Shown: positions 23,685 to 33,225, numbered from the stretch's first letter. The stretch: 36,168 bases of DNA from an uncultured Ruminiclostridium sp. (GCA_910585505.1 CAJUFF010000010.1:1-36168); one strand, 5' to 3'. Notes: generated by a model not told the origin, from the letters alone. Made by a program: numbers and translations.

Positions 23685-24836
23685 ATGATAAAAAAAGGTT
23701 TAAAAATCGCATTGGAATATATTAAGCGGCTGGATAAGGTGCTTATTTTGCTGTGCGTTTCCGCCAGCGTATTTGGCATAGTGCTGCTTTACAGTATGTA
23801 TGTAAACGAATTTGCTTCGGTCAGCGCCGCTTATTACAAAACGCAGATCACCGCCTTGTGCCTCGGTGTGGCGGCAATGTTGGTGGTGGCGGCGATAGAT
23901 TATAAATTTATTTCAAAGATATGGTTTATTTACGCTCCCGTGGCGCTGATACTTACCCTCTTGCTGTTCACGAGCCTCGGTCAAGGTGTGGACGGAGCGG
24001 ACGACATAGGCTGGTTAAAGATAGGCAGCTTTACGATACAGCCGTCGGAGCTGCTTAAGGACGCTTTTATAATGACATTTGCCACTCATCTGTACAAGGT
24101 GGGAAAGAATATGAACCGTCTGCCGCATTTTCTGCTGCTCTGTGTTCACGGAATGATACCGGTAGGACTTATTTCCTTTCAGGGTGACGACGGGACGGCT
24201 CTGGTGTTCTTGTTCATTTTTGTTGTAATGCTGATCGTGGCGGGATTAAGCTGGAAATATATCTTGCTTGGCTGCGCGGCAGTTCCTCCCGCGATCTATT
24301 TTATATGGAATTATGTTATGCAGCCGCACCATAAGGCGCGCGTACTAATACTTTTTGACCCTGTTATGCAGGAGCAGTATCCCGACAGATGGTATCAGCA
24401 GCATTGGGGCAGGATAGCTCTGGGCAGCGGAAAAATGACGGGTGTGGGGCTGTTCGGCGGAGATTATGTCTACACAGCGTATATTCACAACGATTTTATA
24501 TATGCCTATATCGGAAACGCTCTGGGTTTCGTGGGGTGTTTGGGTACGATAGCCGTGCTGCTTATGATCTGCATGAAGGTTTATATGAACAGCGTTCAAG
24601 CCAAGGATCTTTTGGGAAAATATATCTGCATCGGCGTTTTCGCCATGATAATGATACACTCGGTTTTAAATATAGGAATGGTATTGGCGGTACTGCCGGT
24701 TATAGGAATACCTTTGCCGTTCATAAGCGCCGGAGGTACCTCTACGGTGTCGCTTTATGTGGCGGTGGGGCTTGTACTGAGCGTTTACGGGCACAGGGGC
24801 AGAAAGTACCATATGTTTTATACCGAAAAAGAGTAG
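23685..24836 (+). CDS. SEDS-family peptidoglycan polymerase (RodA/FtsW/SpoVE type)
   Basis: Membrane glycosyltransferase that polymerises lipid II with a cognate class B PBP. It has 383 residues and about ten hydrophobic segments from residue 18 onward. Family hallmarks include WLKIGSFTIQPSELLK (about 109-124), FQGDDGTAL carrying the acidic residue equivalent to the RodA catalytic Asp, GGDYVYTAYIHNDFIYAYIGNALGF in the large loop, and the C-terminal GIPLPFISAGGTS. The overall pattern fits RodA slightly better than FtsW; I do not assign a symbol. The ribosome site is weak (GAAGG). No PBP2 or mre gene lies beside it; galactokinase follows 75 bp later. Confidence 0.9.
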   Translation: MIKKGLKIALEYIKRLDKVLILLCVSASVFGIVLLYSMYVNEFASVSAAYYKTQITALCLGVAAMLVVAAIDYKFISKIWFIYAPVALILTLLLFTSLGQGVDGADDIGWLKIGSFTIQPSELLKDAFIMTFATHLYKVGKNMNRLPHFLLLCVHGMIPVGLISFQGDDGTALVFLFIFVVMLIVAGLSWKYILLGCAAVPPAIYFIWNYVMQPHHKARVLILFDPVMQEQYPDRWYQQHWGRIALGSGKMTGVGLFGGDYVYTAYIHNDFIYAYIGNALGFVGCLGTIAVLLMICMKVYMNSVQAKDLLGKYICIGVFAMIMIHSVLNIGMVLAVLPVIGIPLPFISAGGTSTVSLYVAVGLVLSVYGHRGRKYHMFYTEKE

Positions 24837-24911
24837 AAAAAGCATTTTGTTGTCATTATGTTTAAATAAAAACCGTTTTTACCACGAGTAAAAAAGAAAG
24901 GAAAAGAGGAT

Positions 24912-26189
24912 ATGTCAAAAACCGTACCGGTCAGCGAGCTGTATGGCTCAGGTGAGCTTGAAAGGCAGAAGGCGCGTTACAGAAAAGCCATTGAAGATTA
25001 TAAAAGTTATTTCGGGGGTATAGGCGACGGCTTTCGCTTATTTTCCGCTCCGGGAAGGACAGAGGTAGGAGGCAATCATACCGATCATAATCACGGAAAG
25101 GTTCTGGCAGCCGGTGTAAACATGGACGTTATCGCCGTTGTGGAGCCTATTGAGGTACCTAAGATAGCGCTTAAGAGCGAAGGTTATGAGGAAAGCATTA
25201 TCGAAATAAACGACCTTGAGGTTAAGGAAAGCGAGAAAAATACCGCAGATGCGCTGATAAGGGGCGTTGTGGCCGGATTTAAGAAAAGCGGATATCAGGT
25301 AGGCGGATTTAAGGCTTACACCACCACAAATGTGCTTAAGGGAAGCGGTTTAAGCTCCTCGGCGGCGTTTGAGGTATTGGTTGGTAATATTCTCAGTGCA
25401 CTTTACAACAACGGCGGCATCGGAGCTATCAAAATAGCGCAGATAGCTCAGTACGCCGAAAACGAGTATTTCGGAAAGCCCAGCGGATTGATGGATCAGA
25501 TGGCTTCCTCGGTCGGCGGCTTTGTGGCGATAGATTTCAAGGATGTGGACAGCCCCATAATCGACAAAATAGAGACGGATTTCAACAATTTCGGACACGC
25601 GCTTTGCATTGTCGACACTAAGGGGGATCACGCCGATCTTACTCCCGACTACGCGGCTATTCCCGCAGAGATGAAGGCGGTGGCGGAGCATTTTTCGGTT
25701 GAATATCTTCGTCAGATCTGCCGCGAGGACGTAATGCTTAACATAGACATACTTCGCGGGGAGTTCGGGGATCGGGCGGTGCTTCGTTCGCTTCATTTCT
25801 TTGACGAGAACGACAGGGTGGACAGACTTGTTCACGCTCTCAAGACCGAGGATTTCGATGCGTTTCTGGATTCCATAAGGGAGAGCGGCAACAGCTCTTA
25901 TAAGTATTTGCAGAATGTTTTTTCTTCCAACGATATAAAAAATCAGGGATTGGGAATAGGACTTAACGTTGCGGAGAGCGTACTTAAGAGAAAGGGCGCC
26001 TGCCGTGTTCACGGGGGCGGCTTTGCGGGAACGATTCAGGCCTTTGTTCCCACAGAAATGCTTAAGGAATTCAAGATGTGCCTTGAAAAGGTATTTGGCG
26101 CGGGAAGCTGTCATATTCTCGGAATAAGGAAGATCGGCGGTACCGAAGTTGACAGGGACAGTATCCGTGAGGAAAACACGGAGGAATAA
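24912..26189 (+). CDS. galK: Galactokinase (GHMP kinase)
   Basis: Phosphorylates galactose at C1 with ATP, the first Leloir step. It has 425 residues, slightly long because of an N-terminal extension. GHMP motifs: the sugar-binding SAPGRTEVGGNHTDHNHG (about 43-60), the ATP-binding VLKGSGLSSSAAFE (about 143-156) and C-terminal CRVHGGGFAGTIQAF. Clostridial galactokinases commonly carry the GRTE(L/V)GGNHTDH form instead of GRVNLIGEHTDY. AAAGAAAGGAAAAGAGG precedes the ATG. No galT or galE is adjacent, so the pathway is split. A related GHMP sugar kinase specificity is not excluded. Confidence 0.9.
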   Translation: MSKTVPVSELYGSGELERQKARYRKAIEDYKSYFGGIGDGFRLFSAPGRTEVGGNHTDHNHGKVLAAGVNMDVIAVVEPIEVPKIALKSEGYEESIIEINDLEVKESEKNTADALIRGVVAGFKKSGYQVGGFKAYTTTNVLKGSGLSSSAAFEVLVGNILSALYNNGGIGAIKIAQIAQYAENEYFGKPSGLMDQMASSVGGFVAIDFKDVDSPIIDKIETDFNNFGHALCIVDTKGDHADLTPDYAAIPAEMKAVAEHFSVEYLRQICREDVMLNIDILRGEFGDRAVLRSLHFFDENDRVDRLVHALKTEDFDAFLDSIRESGNSSYKYLQNVFSSNDIKNQGLGIGLNVAESVLKRKGACRVHGGGFAGTIQAFVPTEMLKEFKMCLEKVFGAGSCHILGIRKIGGTEVDRDSIREENTEE

Positions 26190-26278
26190 ATCGGGAGGTT
26201 TCGAAAAGGCTGTGATTTTATTTACAGTCTTTTTTCAAGTGCAGATTATAACCGCCCCAAATAAATACTCTAAAAGAA

Positions 26279-26311
26279 TTGCCGCAAGAAGAAATTTTCT
26301 TCTTGCGGCAA
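26279..26311. terminator. Long hairpin between convergent galK and hflX
   Basis: TTGCCGCAAGAAGAAA (26279-26294) and its exact complement (26296-26311) form a nearly continuous palindrome. Its place between two converging genes suggests a shared transcription end. A T-rich stretch follows only after 9 nt (TTTATTTT), so it is not a classical terminator. Confidence 0.6.
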
Positions 26312-26416
26312 ACCGACGGTTTATTTTAAAGTATTTAATAATGATCTTAGATCAAGGTACAGACAAATAATGCGTATAATATAAAATCGTATCGGGCTGA
26401 ACAGCACAAAATTGTG

Positions 26417-27664
26417 TTAATCCGTTTTATACGGTTCCAATTCTTTAATTACCGTAATATCCGCTAGCGCGTCAACCTTTATTCCGTTTTCGGTGTATTC
26501 TTCGGAAAACACCTTTCCGTTTTCCCGTATTTTAGCGGTAAGCCCTCCCTTGTCGTAGGGCAGAAGCAGGCTTATCCGCTTTGAGCTTTCGGGAAGATTT
26601 TCGGCGACCGCTCTGAGAAGCCGATCAAATCCTTCTCCGGTTTTGGCGCAGATTTTAACTGTATCACTGCTTTCGGGAATGTTGTTTTTGAGAAGATCGC
26701 ATTTGTTCAGCACGTTTATAACAGGTATTTCGCCGCAGCCCAGCTCCGTCAGCAGCATACTTGTGGTTTCCGCCTTTTCCGCCGCCTCGCCGTCGCTTAT
26801 GTCCAAAACGTGAAGTATAATGTCGGCGCTTGCCGCTTCCTCAAGAGTAGATTTGAACGCCTCCACAAGATTGTGGGGCAGTCTTCGAATCAGTCCTACC
26901 GTGTCTATTACCAGTACGGTTCGTCCGTCGGGAAGCTCTATCCCGCGGGAGGTCAGGTCGAGAGTGGCGAAAAGCTTATCCTCCGCCAATACGTTTGCTC
27001 CCGTGAGATTGTTCAGAAGCGTGGACTTTCCCGCGTTGGTGTAGCCCACTATCGCGGCGGTCAGCACGTTGTCCTTTTTCCGGCGGGAGCGGGAAAAGCT
27101 CCTTCTTTTTTCAAGCTCCTTCAGGTTTTCCTCAAGCTTTGTTATTCTGCTTCTTATATGGCGGCGATCCGTTTCAAGCTTTGTTTCGCCGGGACCTCTC
27201 GTTCCTATTCCGCCGCCGAGCCTTGACATTGACGCGCCTATTCCCGCGAGGCGAGGGAGCCGGTACTTAAGCTGAGCCAGCTCAACCTGTAATTTACCTT
27301 CGTTTGTGACAGCGCGGCCCGCGAAAATGTCTAAAATAAGCATGGTGCGGTCTATTACCCTTACGTTTACTATATCCTCGATGTTTCTTATCCTGCTGGC
27401 CGTCAGTTCACAGTCGAATATCACAAGGTCGGCTTCAAGCTTATTCGCCAGATCGCGCAGCTCTTCTATCTTCCCTTCGCCGATAACGGTGGCTGGTTCG
27501 GGAGCGGAGCGCTTTTGTATAACCTGCGCCACAACTTCTGCTCCGGCGGTTTTGGCCAGCTCCTCCAGCTCTTTCATAGAGGATTCGCAGTCGTATTCGC
27601 CGCAGTCGGCGGCGGCAAGAACGGCTTTTGTTACAATTTTTTCTTTAATGATGTTATCAGTCAT
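26417..27664 (-). CDS. hflX: GTPase HflX
   Basis: Ribosome-binding GTPase that splits stalled or hibernating 70S ribosomes. The start is ATG 27664 rather than 27676, because the 27676 ATG overlaps the GGAGG ribosome site itself; this gives 415 residues. The N-terminal HflX domain (about 1-185) includes DEL-type SAPEPATVIGEGK and the Gly-rich GIGASMSRLGGGIGTRGPGETKLE. The G domain (about 195-360) has GYTNAGKST (G1), DTVGLIRRLPHNLV (G3) and NKCDL (G4). The C-terminal tail is about 50 residues. It converges on galK. The 250-bp gap to the divergent nadB gene holds no recognised promoter. Confidence 0.95.
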   Translation of the reverse strand: MTDNIIKEKIVTKAVLAAADCGEYDCESSMKELEELAKTAGAEVVAQVIQKRSAPEPATVIGEGKIEELRDLANKLEADLVIFDCELTASRIRNIEDIVNVRVIDRTMLILDIFAGRAVTNEGKLQVELAQLKYRLPRLAGIGASMSRLGGGIGTRGPGETKLETDRRHIRSRITKLEENLKELEKRRSFSRSRRKKDNVLTAAIVGYTNAGKSTLLNNLTGANVLAEDKLFATLDLTSRGIELPDGRTVLVIDTVGLIRRLPHNLVEAFKSTLEEAASADIILHVLDISDGEAAEKAETTSMLLTELGCGEIPVINVLNKCDLLKNNIPESSDTVKICAKTGEGFDRLLRAVAENLPESSKRISLLLPYDKGGLTAKIRENGKVFSEEYTENGIKVDALADITVIKELEPYKTD

Positions 27665-27914
27665 ATATACCTCCAAAGGAATGTGGTTGTTTTATTTTTG
27701 ATGGCGGCGTATCCGAAAAAAGCAAATTTATTTTCCGATACGTTTTCCGGTACGGTTAAAATTATTTATTGATCATTTCAATCTCCTCCTTTGGATAAAA
27801 ATTTGTTTAGTCTTTTGTTCTTGATTTAATAATTCCCATTTCACTCAGTCCTTTCGGGGAAAATCCCTTTAATATGATTTTTCGCCTGTATAAAGGCAAA
27901 AGGAGATGCTTGCA

Positions 27915-29393
27915 ATGCAATTTGAAAAATTTGACGTAATTATAGTGGGTTCGGGGGTGTCGGGTCTTTACTGTGCCCTTAACCTTAACCGCGCGCTGAA
28001 AATCCTTATGATTTCCAAAAAGGAGATAACGCTGTGCAACTCGGCTCTGGCTCAAGGCGGGGTCGCCGCGGTAATGAACCCCAAGGACGACGATTATTCC
28101 CTGCATATTAAGGATACCCTTGTTGCGGGCGGATACAAGAACGATATGAACAATCTTAAAATTCTTGTGGAGCAGGGACCCACCGACGTTAAAAACCTGA
28201 TAAAATACGGCGTTGATTTTGACCGCAACGAGGACGGCTCGGTAAACCTCACTCTTGAGGGCGGTCACTCTCGTCACCGCATTGCTCATCATAAGGACAG
28301 CACGGGCTTTGAGATAGTGACTGCGCTTATCGATCAGGTTATAAAGCTTAAAAATCTCACCATAATGGAAAATTCTCACCTTCTGGGTCTTGAAAAAGAC
28401 GGTGAGGATTTTTATCTCGATATCTTCAAATCGGGCAAGCACCATTATTATACCACAAAAGCGGTGGTTTTGGCAACAGGCGGTATAGGAAGAGTTTACG
28501 ATTTTACAACAAATTCCGCCATTGCCACGGGGGACGGGATACAGTTCGCCTATAATCTCGGCGCTAAAATAAAGCATTTAAGCTATGTCCAGTTTCACCC
28601 CACCGCCTTCGCCGACAGGAAAAACCGCGAATGCTTCCTTGTGTCCGAGGCTGTGAGGGGGGAAGGCGCCTATCTTCTCAACGCCAACAAGGAAAGGTTT
28701 ATGCACAAGTATGAGCCGGAGCGTAAGGAGCTGGCTCCCCGCGACGTGGTGTCAAAGTGTATGATGAAGGAGCAGAAGGCGGTAGGGAGCGACGAATTCT
28801 GGCTGGATATTTCCTACAAGGATCCCGAATTTGTAAGAAACCGCTTCCCGATGATATACAAGAGAGTGCTTGAAAAGGGCTATGATATGACTAAGGAGCC
28901 TATACCCATATATCCTTGTCAGCACTATCTTATGGGCGGAATAGACGTTGACGGAAACGGTGCCACCTCGGTAAAGGGCTTGTACGCGGCGGGAGAATGC
29001 GCTCATACGGGCGTTCACGGAGTCAACCGTCTTGCTTCAAATTCTCTTTTGGAGGCACTTGTGTTCAGCCGTCTGATAGCGGAGCAAATAAATCTCACCA
29101 CCCCCGCCGCTAAGGATTATTCTCCTCATGAAGGCACCTTCCGCTCGACCGACGGAGAGGAGCTGCCTTCGGGATTGCGCACCGAGGTAAGGCATATTAT
29201 GCAGAAAGCTTACTTTGTGGTTCCCGACTATGAGGAGGCGGAGAAGGGGCTTAAACGGGTTGAGGAGATAAAGGAAATGCTGGATAAGGGTAATTACGCT
29301 TTGACTCCGGATTATGTTGAGGCAAAATCCGTGGCCACGGTGGCTTATATTATTCTGGGAGAGGTTGCGAAAAGAAGCAAAGAAAACAATTGA
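27915..29393 (+). CDS. nadB: L-aspartate oxidase
   Basis: FAD enzyme oxidising L-aspartate to iminoaspartate, the first step of de novo NAD synthesis; in anaerobes fumarate can accept the electrons. The start is ATG 27915, 9 nt after AAAAGGAG; the ATG at 27906 directly abuts that site. It has 492 residues, somewhat shorter than the E. coli enzyme. The FAD motif GSGVSGLYCA is at 13-22; the family has AQGGVAAV, HRIAHHKDSTG, QFHPTAF and the C-terminal YAAGECAHTGVHGVNRLASNSLLE. The NadB reading is preferred over fumarate reductase because of the next gene, nadC, and this NRLASNSLLE signature. nadA is missing from the cluster. Confidence 0.93.
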   Translation: MQFEKFDVIIVGSGVSGLYCALNLNRALKILMISKKEITLCNSALAQGGVAAVMNPKDDDYSLHIKDTLVAGGYKNDMNNLKILVEQGPTDVKNLIKYGVDFDRNEDGSVNLTLEGGHSRHRIAHHKDSTGFEIVTALIDQVIKLKNLTIMENSHLLGLEKDGEDFYLDIFKSGKHHYYTTKAVVLATGGIGRVYDFTTNSAIATGDGIQFAYNLGAKIKHLSYVQFHPTAFADRKNRECFLVSEAVRGEGAYLLNANKERFMHKYEPERKELAPRDVVSKCMMKEQKAVGSDEFWLDISYKDPEFVRNRFPMIYKRVLEKGYDMTKEPIPIYPCQHYLMGGIDVDGNGATSVKGLYAAGECAHTGVHGVNRLASNSLLEALVFSRLIAEQINLTTPAAKDYSPHEGTFRSTDGEELPSGLRTEVRHIMQKAYFVVPDYEEAEKGLKRVEEIKEMLDKGNYALTPDYVEAKSVATVAYIILGEVAKRSKENN

Positions 29394-29416
29394 GAGGAGA
29401 AGAAAGGATTACAAAA

Positions 29417-30259
29417 ATGAAATTACAACAGTTCTACATCGACGACATAATAAAAACCGCGCTGAACGAGGACATAAACTATATCGACAGCACCACCGAC
29501 CTGCTTATACCCGAAAACGACGTTTCGGAAGCCTATTTTATTGCGAAGGACAGCGGAGTATTGGCCGGAGTAGAGGTGGCGGCGCGCGTATTTAAGCTTC
29601 TTGACGAAAATATCGAGATTAAATTTTTGTTCAGGGACGCCGATACGGTGAAAAAAGGCGATATTATAGCGGAGTTTAAGGGAAATACCGCCGCGATGCT
29701 TAAGGCGGAGCGCACTTCCCTTAATCTTATCCAGCACATGAGCGGAATTGCCACTTATACGAGAAAATGCGCCGAACTGGTAAAGGGTACAAACGCTTCC
29801 GTTGCCGACACCAGAAAAACCCTTCCGGGACTGCGTCCGCTTCAGAAATATTCGGTAGCGGCAGGCGGGGGAAAAAATCACCGTTATAATCTCACAGACG
29901 CCGCCATGCTTAAAGACAACCATATTGACGCTTACGGGGGGATTACCGCGGCGGTAAATGCTTTGCGGGAAAAGGCGGGGCATATGCTGAAAATAGAGGT
30001 TGAGGCGCGCACGCTTGAAGATGTTAAAGAAGCACTGGACTGTAATACCGACGTTATTATGCTGGACAATATGAGCTGCGAGGAAATGAAAGAGGCGGTT
30101 AAGCTCACGGACGGACGCGCAAAGCTTGAAGCCAGCGGGAACGTTACCCTTGACAACATAAGGGAGATAGCCGAAACGGGGGTCGACATCATCAGCCTCG
30201 GAGCGCTGACTCACAGTGTAAAGGCCTTTGACATTTCCATGAAATGGAGAAAAAAGTGA
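29417..30259 (+). CDS. nadC: Nicotinate-nucleotide diphosphorylase (carboxylating)
   Basis: Quinolinate phosphoribosyltransferase, converting quinolinate and PRPP to nicotinate mononucleotide. The ATG at 29417 follows AGAAAGGA; a further-upstream ATG at 29390 overlaps the nadB end and is not preferred. It has 280 residues, normal for the family. Conserved elements: NLIQHMSGIAT, DTRKTLPGLRPLQKYSV, GGGKNHRYNLTDAAMLKDNH and IEVEARTLED. It lies 23 bp after nadB and its stop overlaps the next start in TGATG. Confidence 0.96.
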   Translation: MKLQQFYIDDIIKTALNEDINYIDSTTDLLIPENDVSEAYFIAKDSGVLAGVEVAARVFKLLDENIEIKFLFRDADTVKKGDIIAEFKGNTAAMLKAERTSLNLIQHMSGIATYTRKCAELVKGTNASVADTRKTLPGLRPLQKYSVAAGGGKNHRYNLTDAAMLKDNHIDAYGGITAAVNALREKAGHMLKIEVEARTLEDVKEALDCNTDVIMLDNMSCEEMKEAVKLTDGRAKLEASGNVTLDNIREIAETGVDIISLGALTHSVKAFDISMKWRKK

Positions 30260-30753
30260 TGTCCGGGCAGCCTGTTGTTTATGAAACGCTTAAAAAAATG
30301 GGGGTAAGCTATCGCAAGGAGGAGCATATTGCCGTTTTTTCGGCAGAGGACAAGGAAAAAAGCGGTCTGCGTATATGGGACGGGTATAAGGTGAGCAAAA
30401 ACCTGTTTCTGCGCAATGCCAAGGGGGACAAGCATTATCTTGTGGTGACCACTGTGGACAAGAAAACGGATTTGAGGCGGTTGGCAGAAAAAATCGGTTC
30501 CACAAGACTTTCCTTCGGTTCGGAGCAGCGTCTCGAAAAATATCTTAAGGTAAAACCCGGCTCCGTTTCCGCCTTTTGCGTGCTCAACGACGAGGAAAGG
30601 GCAGTTACGGTGGTGTTCGACGAGGCGTTAATGGGAGAAAAGTACTTCGCGCTTCACCCTAATGAAAATACCGCAACGATATTTATTGATTTTGAAGATG
30701 TGGAAAGATTGGTAAAGGAACACGGGAACGAAATTGTTTACGCAGAGTTATAA
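30259..30753 (+). CDS. YbaK/ProX-type aminoacyl-tRNA deacylase
   Basis: Likely hydrolyses mischarged tRNA (for example Ala or Cys on tRNA-Pro) in trans. The start is ATG 30259, overlapping the nadC stop as TGATG, with GGAG 9 nt upstream; an in-frame ATG at 30244 would add five residues. The 164-residue protein has the YbaK/ProX layout, with the family's conserved lysine in the KNLFLRN segment and GSVSAFCVLND further on, closest in pattern to PrdX/ProXp. The coupling to nadC suggests cotranscription but no functional link is known. Confidence 0.82.
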   Translation: MSGQPVVYETLKKMGVSYRKEEHIAVFSAEDKEKSGLRIWDGYKVSKNLFLRNAKGDKHYLVVTTVDKKTDLRRLAEKIGSTRLSFGSEQRLEKYLKVKPGSVSAFCVLNDEERAVTVVFDEALMGEKYFALHPNENTATIFIDFEDVERLVKEHGNEIVYAEL

Positions 30754-30818
30754 ACTGTGCGTTTTTGACAAAAGATGTAAACAAAAAGATTACTTTTAGT
30801 ATAAATCGGAGTGAAATT

Positions 30819-31976
30819 TTGAGCAAAACATGTATTTATCTTGACAACGCCGCAACAACTCGGATAAGCGACAGAGTTTACAATGCCATGCTGCCCTATC
30901 TGAGGGAAAGCTACGGCAATCCGGGCGCGATTTATTCTCTTGGCAGAGAAGCCGCCCGTGCTTTAAAAAACTCCCGCTTGATGTGCGCAAAAGCTCTGTC
31001 CTGTGAACAAGGGGAGATATATTTCACCTCCGGCGGCAGTGAAAGCGACAATTGGGCGATCATATCCGCCGCGGAAAGTATAAGGGAGCAGGGGAAAAAC
31101 AGGATAGTGACTTCCCCTTTTGAGCATAAGGCAGTGCTTAATACCGTCAATGCTCTTGAAAAACGGGGCTTTGAAACCGTTTATCTTCCCGTATACGAAA
31201 ACGGGGTGGTAAAGGCGGAGGACGCCGAACGGGTTATTGACGAAAAAACCGCTTTGGTTACGGTAATGTACGTGAACAACGAGATAGGCACCATTCAGCC
31301 CGCTGCGGAAATAGGAGCGATTTGCAAGAAAAAAGGCGTTTTATTTCATACCGACGCGGTGCAGGCGGCGCCCCATATGATCATAGATGTGCAAAATGAT
31401 AACGTTGATTATCTTTCGATATCGGGTCATAAGCTTCATGGGCCTAAGGGTGTGGGGCTATTGTACTGTCGGAAAGGCGTTCCGTTAAGGCCGTTCGTGA
31501 ACGGGGGCGCGCAGGAACACGGATTAAGGGCCGGAACGGAGAATCTCGCTTCGATAGTCGGTTTGTCGGAGGCAATGGCCGAAACGGCGGAAAACGCAGA
31601 GAGTGAACGCAATGCAATGCTACTGTTAACAAAAAAACTAACAAGCGCATTGGATAAAGTAAAAGGGGCGCATTTAAACGGGGACAGGACAAAAAGAATC
31701 CCCTCAATACTGAATTACAGCTTTGAAGGGATAGAGAGCGAAAGTCTCGTTTTACAGCTTGATCTTAAGGGTATAGCCTGCGCCGGAGGTTCCGCCTGCA
31801 CTTCGGGGAGCGTTCACCCGTCTCATGTTCTTATGAGTCTGGGAATGTCCGAGTCTTTGGCGAGGGGAGGATTGAGAATAAGTCTTGGCAGGTATAATAC
31901 CGAAGATGAAATCAACATTTTTATCGGAGAATTGACAAATATTCTGGAAAAGCTTCGGAAATTGACGGGATTTTAA
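30819..31976 (+). CDS. Cysteine desulfurase, NifS/IscS family
   Basis: PLP enzyme that mobilises sulfur from cysteine for Fe-S clusters or thiolation. The likely start is TTG 30819, with GGAG 7 nt upstream; the resulting MSKTCIYLDNAATT is the family N-terminus. The frame is open to a TTG at 30765, but that adds an unrelated stretch. It has 385 residues. Key residues: H103 (FEHK), Schiff-base K205 (SGHKLHGPKG) and the catalytic C327 in GGSACTSGSVHPSHV. In several Bacillota a NifS protein next to nadBC matures the [4Fe-4S] cluster of NadA, and that is the likely role here. It converges on the SGNH gene, with stops overlapping by 3-4 bp. Confidence 0.9.
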   Translation: MSKTCIYLDNAATTRISDRVYNAMLPYLRESYGNPGAIYSLGREAARALKNSRLMCAKALSCEQGEIYFTSGGSESDNWAIISAAESIREQGKNRIVTSPFEHKAVLNTVNALEKRGFETVYLPVYENGVVKAEDAERVIDEKTALVTVMYVNNEIGTIQPAAEIGAICKKKGVLFHTDAVQAAPHMIIDVQNDNVDYLSISGHKLHGPKGVGLLYCRKGVPLRPFVNGGAQEHGLRAGTENLASIVGLSEAMAETAENAESERNAMLLLTKKLTSALDKVKGAHLNGDRTKRIPSILNYSFEGIESESLVLQLDLKGIACAGGSACTSGSVHPSHVLMSLGMSESLARGGLRISLGRYNTEDEINIFIGELTNILEKLRKLTGF

Positions 31977-33028
31977 AGATCGAACCATTCTCTTATGCAG
32001 GCTTCAAGCTCCGTCGCCATTTCAAACTGTTCGGTTATGCGGGGGTGACCGGGAGTTGCTTTTCCGCAGCGGGTAAAGGTAAAGTGTTTTGTAATGCCGT
32101 CTGAAAGCTCGGTCTCGATTTCGTCAAGGAGCTTATCCCATTTGGGGTCGTGTATCAGTAGGGTAAGTATCATCAGTATTTTTACGGGTTTATTGTAGCG
32201 GCGCCTCAGGTCGGCGATTATTTCCTTGTATTTTTTCTTCCAGCGCTTTGTAAATTCGGGATTGTCTATAACCGAGGGATCGGGGTTGTGGTCGTTCTGT
32301 CCTACCGCCATGATTATAAGATCGGGGGTGAATCGGGAGAAATCCCAGTCGGTAAATCCTTCTTCGGAGTAGCTTACATAGCTTGCTTTATCATAGGTGG
32401 ATTCGATTCCTATTATGTTGTCAATTTCGGGACCACCGAAAAAGCCGGTTTTGTCCATAAGCGCTATTCCGCCCTGGGCGTTGTCGAACACTCTTGCGTT
32501 GAGCTTTCTGCCCAATATGTAAGGGTAAGCGAAATAGCTGTTGTCGTAATAGCCCACATACTTGAATTCGTCGTAGTCACTGCAGCCCTCATAGTACAAT
32601 GCTTCGCAGATTTCTCCCGCCGATACGCTGTCGCCAAACACTTCTATGTTTAACACATAATTTTTTTGCGGCTTGCTCACATTGGCGTTTTCTTCGGTCT
32701 CTATGCCGCAGAAGCGTATATAGTGGGCAGCCGCTTGTCTTTTAAAAACGGTAAGGGTATGTACGTCGAGATTATCTCTTACGGGAACCTCGATGTAAAT
32801 TTCCTTATCGTTTTCTTTCAGTTCAAATTTATATTGTATTCCGTCCAAGATAACGCCAACGGAGCAATATTGAAACATGGCCTCGTTCATAACGTAAATG
32901 CCCAGCTTGTTTCCCGTGAATTCCGTTTCCACGGAGCAGCCGGGATAGGTCAAAAGGGGCCTTTGGGGTTGAGACAAGTCGATTCTGCCATTGTATAGGA
33001 ATTGTTCGCCGTTGGGTAATGTTTTCAT
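31973..33028 (-). CDS. SGNH/GDSL esterase of carbohydrate esterase family 2 type
   Basis: Probably removes acetyl groups from sugars. The start is ATG 33028, preceded by AAAGGAAAAAGGAAA, giving 351 residues; upstream extension to 33094 is not supported. Residues about 1-115 form a beta-rich jelly-roll, as in CE2 enzymes. The SGNH domain starts EVFGDSVSAGE with nucleophile S134, the GQND block III at 243-246 and the catalytic H328 in GHPR. The Asp usually three residues before this His is absent (TPGHP), consistent with the Ser-His dyad known in CE2 members. There is no signal peptide, so it probably acts on imported oligosaccharides in the cytosol. It is monocistronic. Confidence 0.85.
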   Translation of the reverse strand: MKTLPNGEQFLYNGRIDLSQPQRPLLTYPGCSVETEFTGNKLGIYVMNEAMFQYCSVGVILDGIQYKFELKENDKEIYIEVPVRDNLDVHTLTVFKRQAAAHYIRFCGIETEENANVSKPQKNYVLNIEVFGDSVSAGEICEALYYEGCSDYDEFKYVGYYDNSYFAYPYILGRKLNARVFDNAQGGIALMDKTGFFGGPEIDNIIGIESTYDKASYVSYSEEGFTDWDFSRFTPDLIIMAVGQNDHNPDPSVIDNPEFTKRWKKKYKEIIADLRRRYNKPVKILMILTLLIHDPKWDKLLDEIETELSDGITKHFTFTRCGKATPGHPRITEQFEMATELEACIREWFDL

Positions 33029-33141
33029 TTTTCCTTTTTCCTTTCTTATGGAGTTATTACAAATTATAGTAACATATTTTTTTGGTAAAATCAAGGGAAA
33101 GTCAAATTTTTTTACCGCTTTTTATGAATAATTGAATAATG

Positions 33142-33170
33142 TTGACAAGGAACTAAAAAGAATATATACT
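33142..33170 (+). promoter_or_regulatory. Promoter of the disrupted rpn-type gene
   Basis: TTGACA (33142-33147), 17 nt, TATACT (33165-33170); an overlapping TATAAT lies at 33170-33175. It points into the pseudogene at 33190. Confidence 0.7.
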
Positions 33171-33225
33171 ATAATAAAAGTGTAATGTTATGGAGTATTT
33201 ATCACCAAAGCTTGACATTGTATTT

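Noticed and set aside
27680..27905. A four-codon ORF with a GGAGG site on the minus strand upstream of hflX
   Set aside because: Too short to support as a gene; it may be a minor leader feature, but nothing else backs it.
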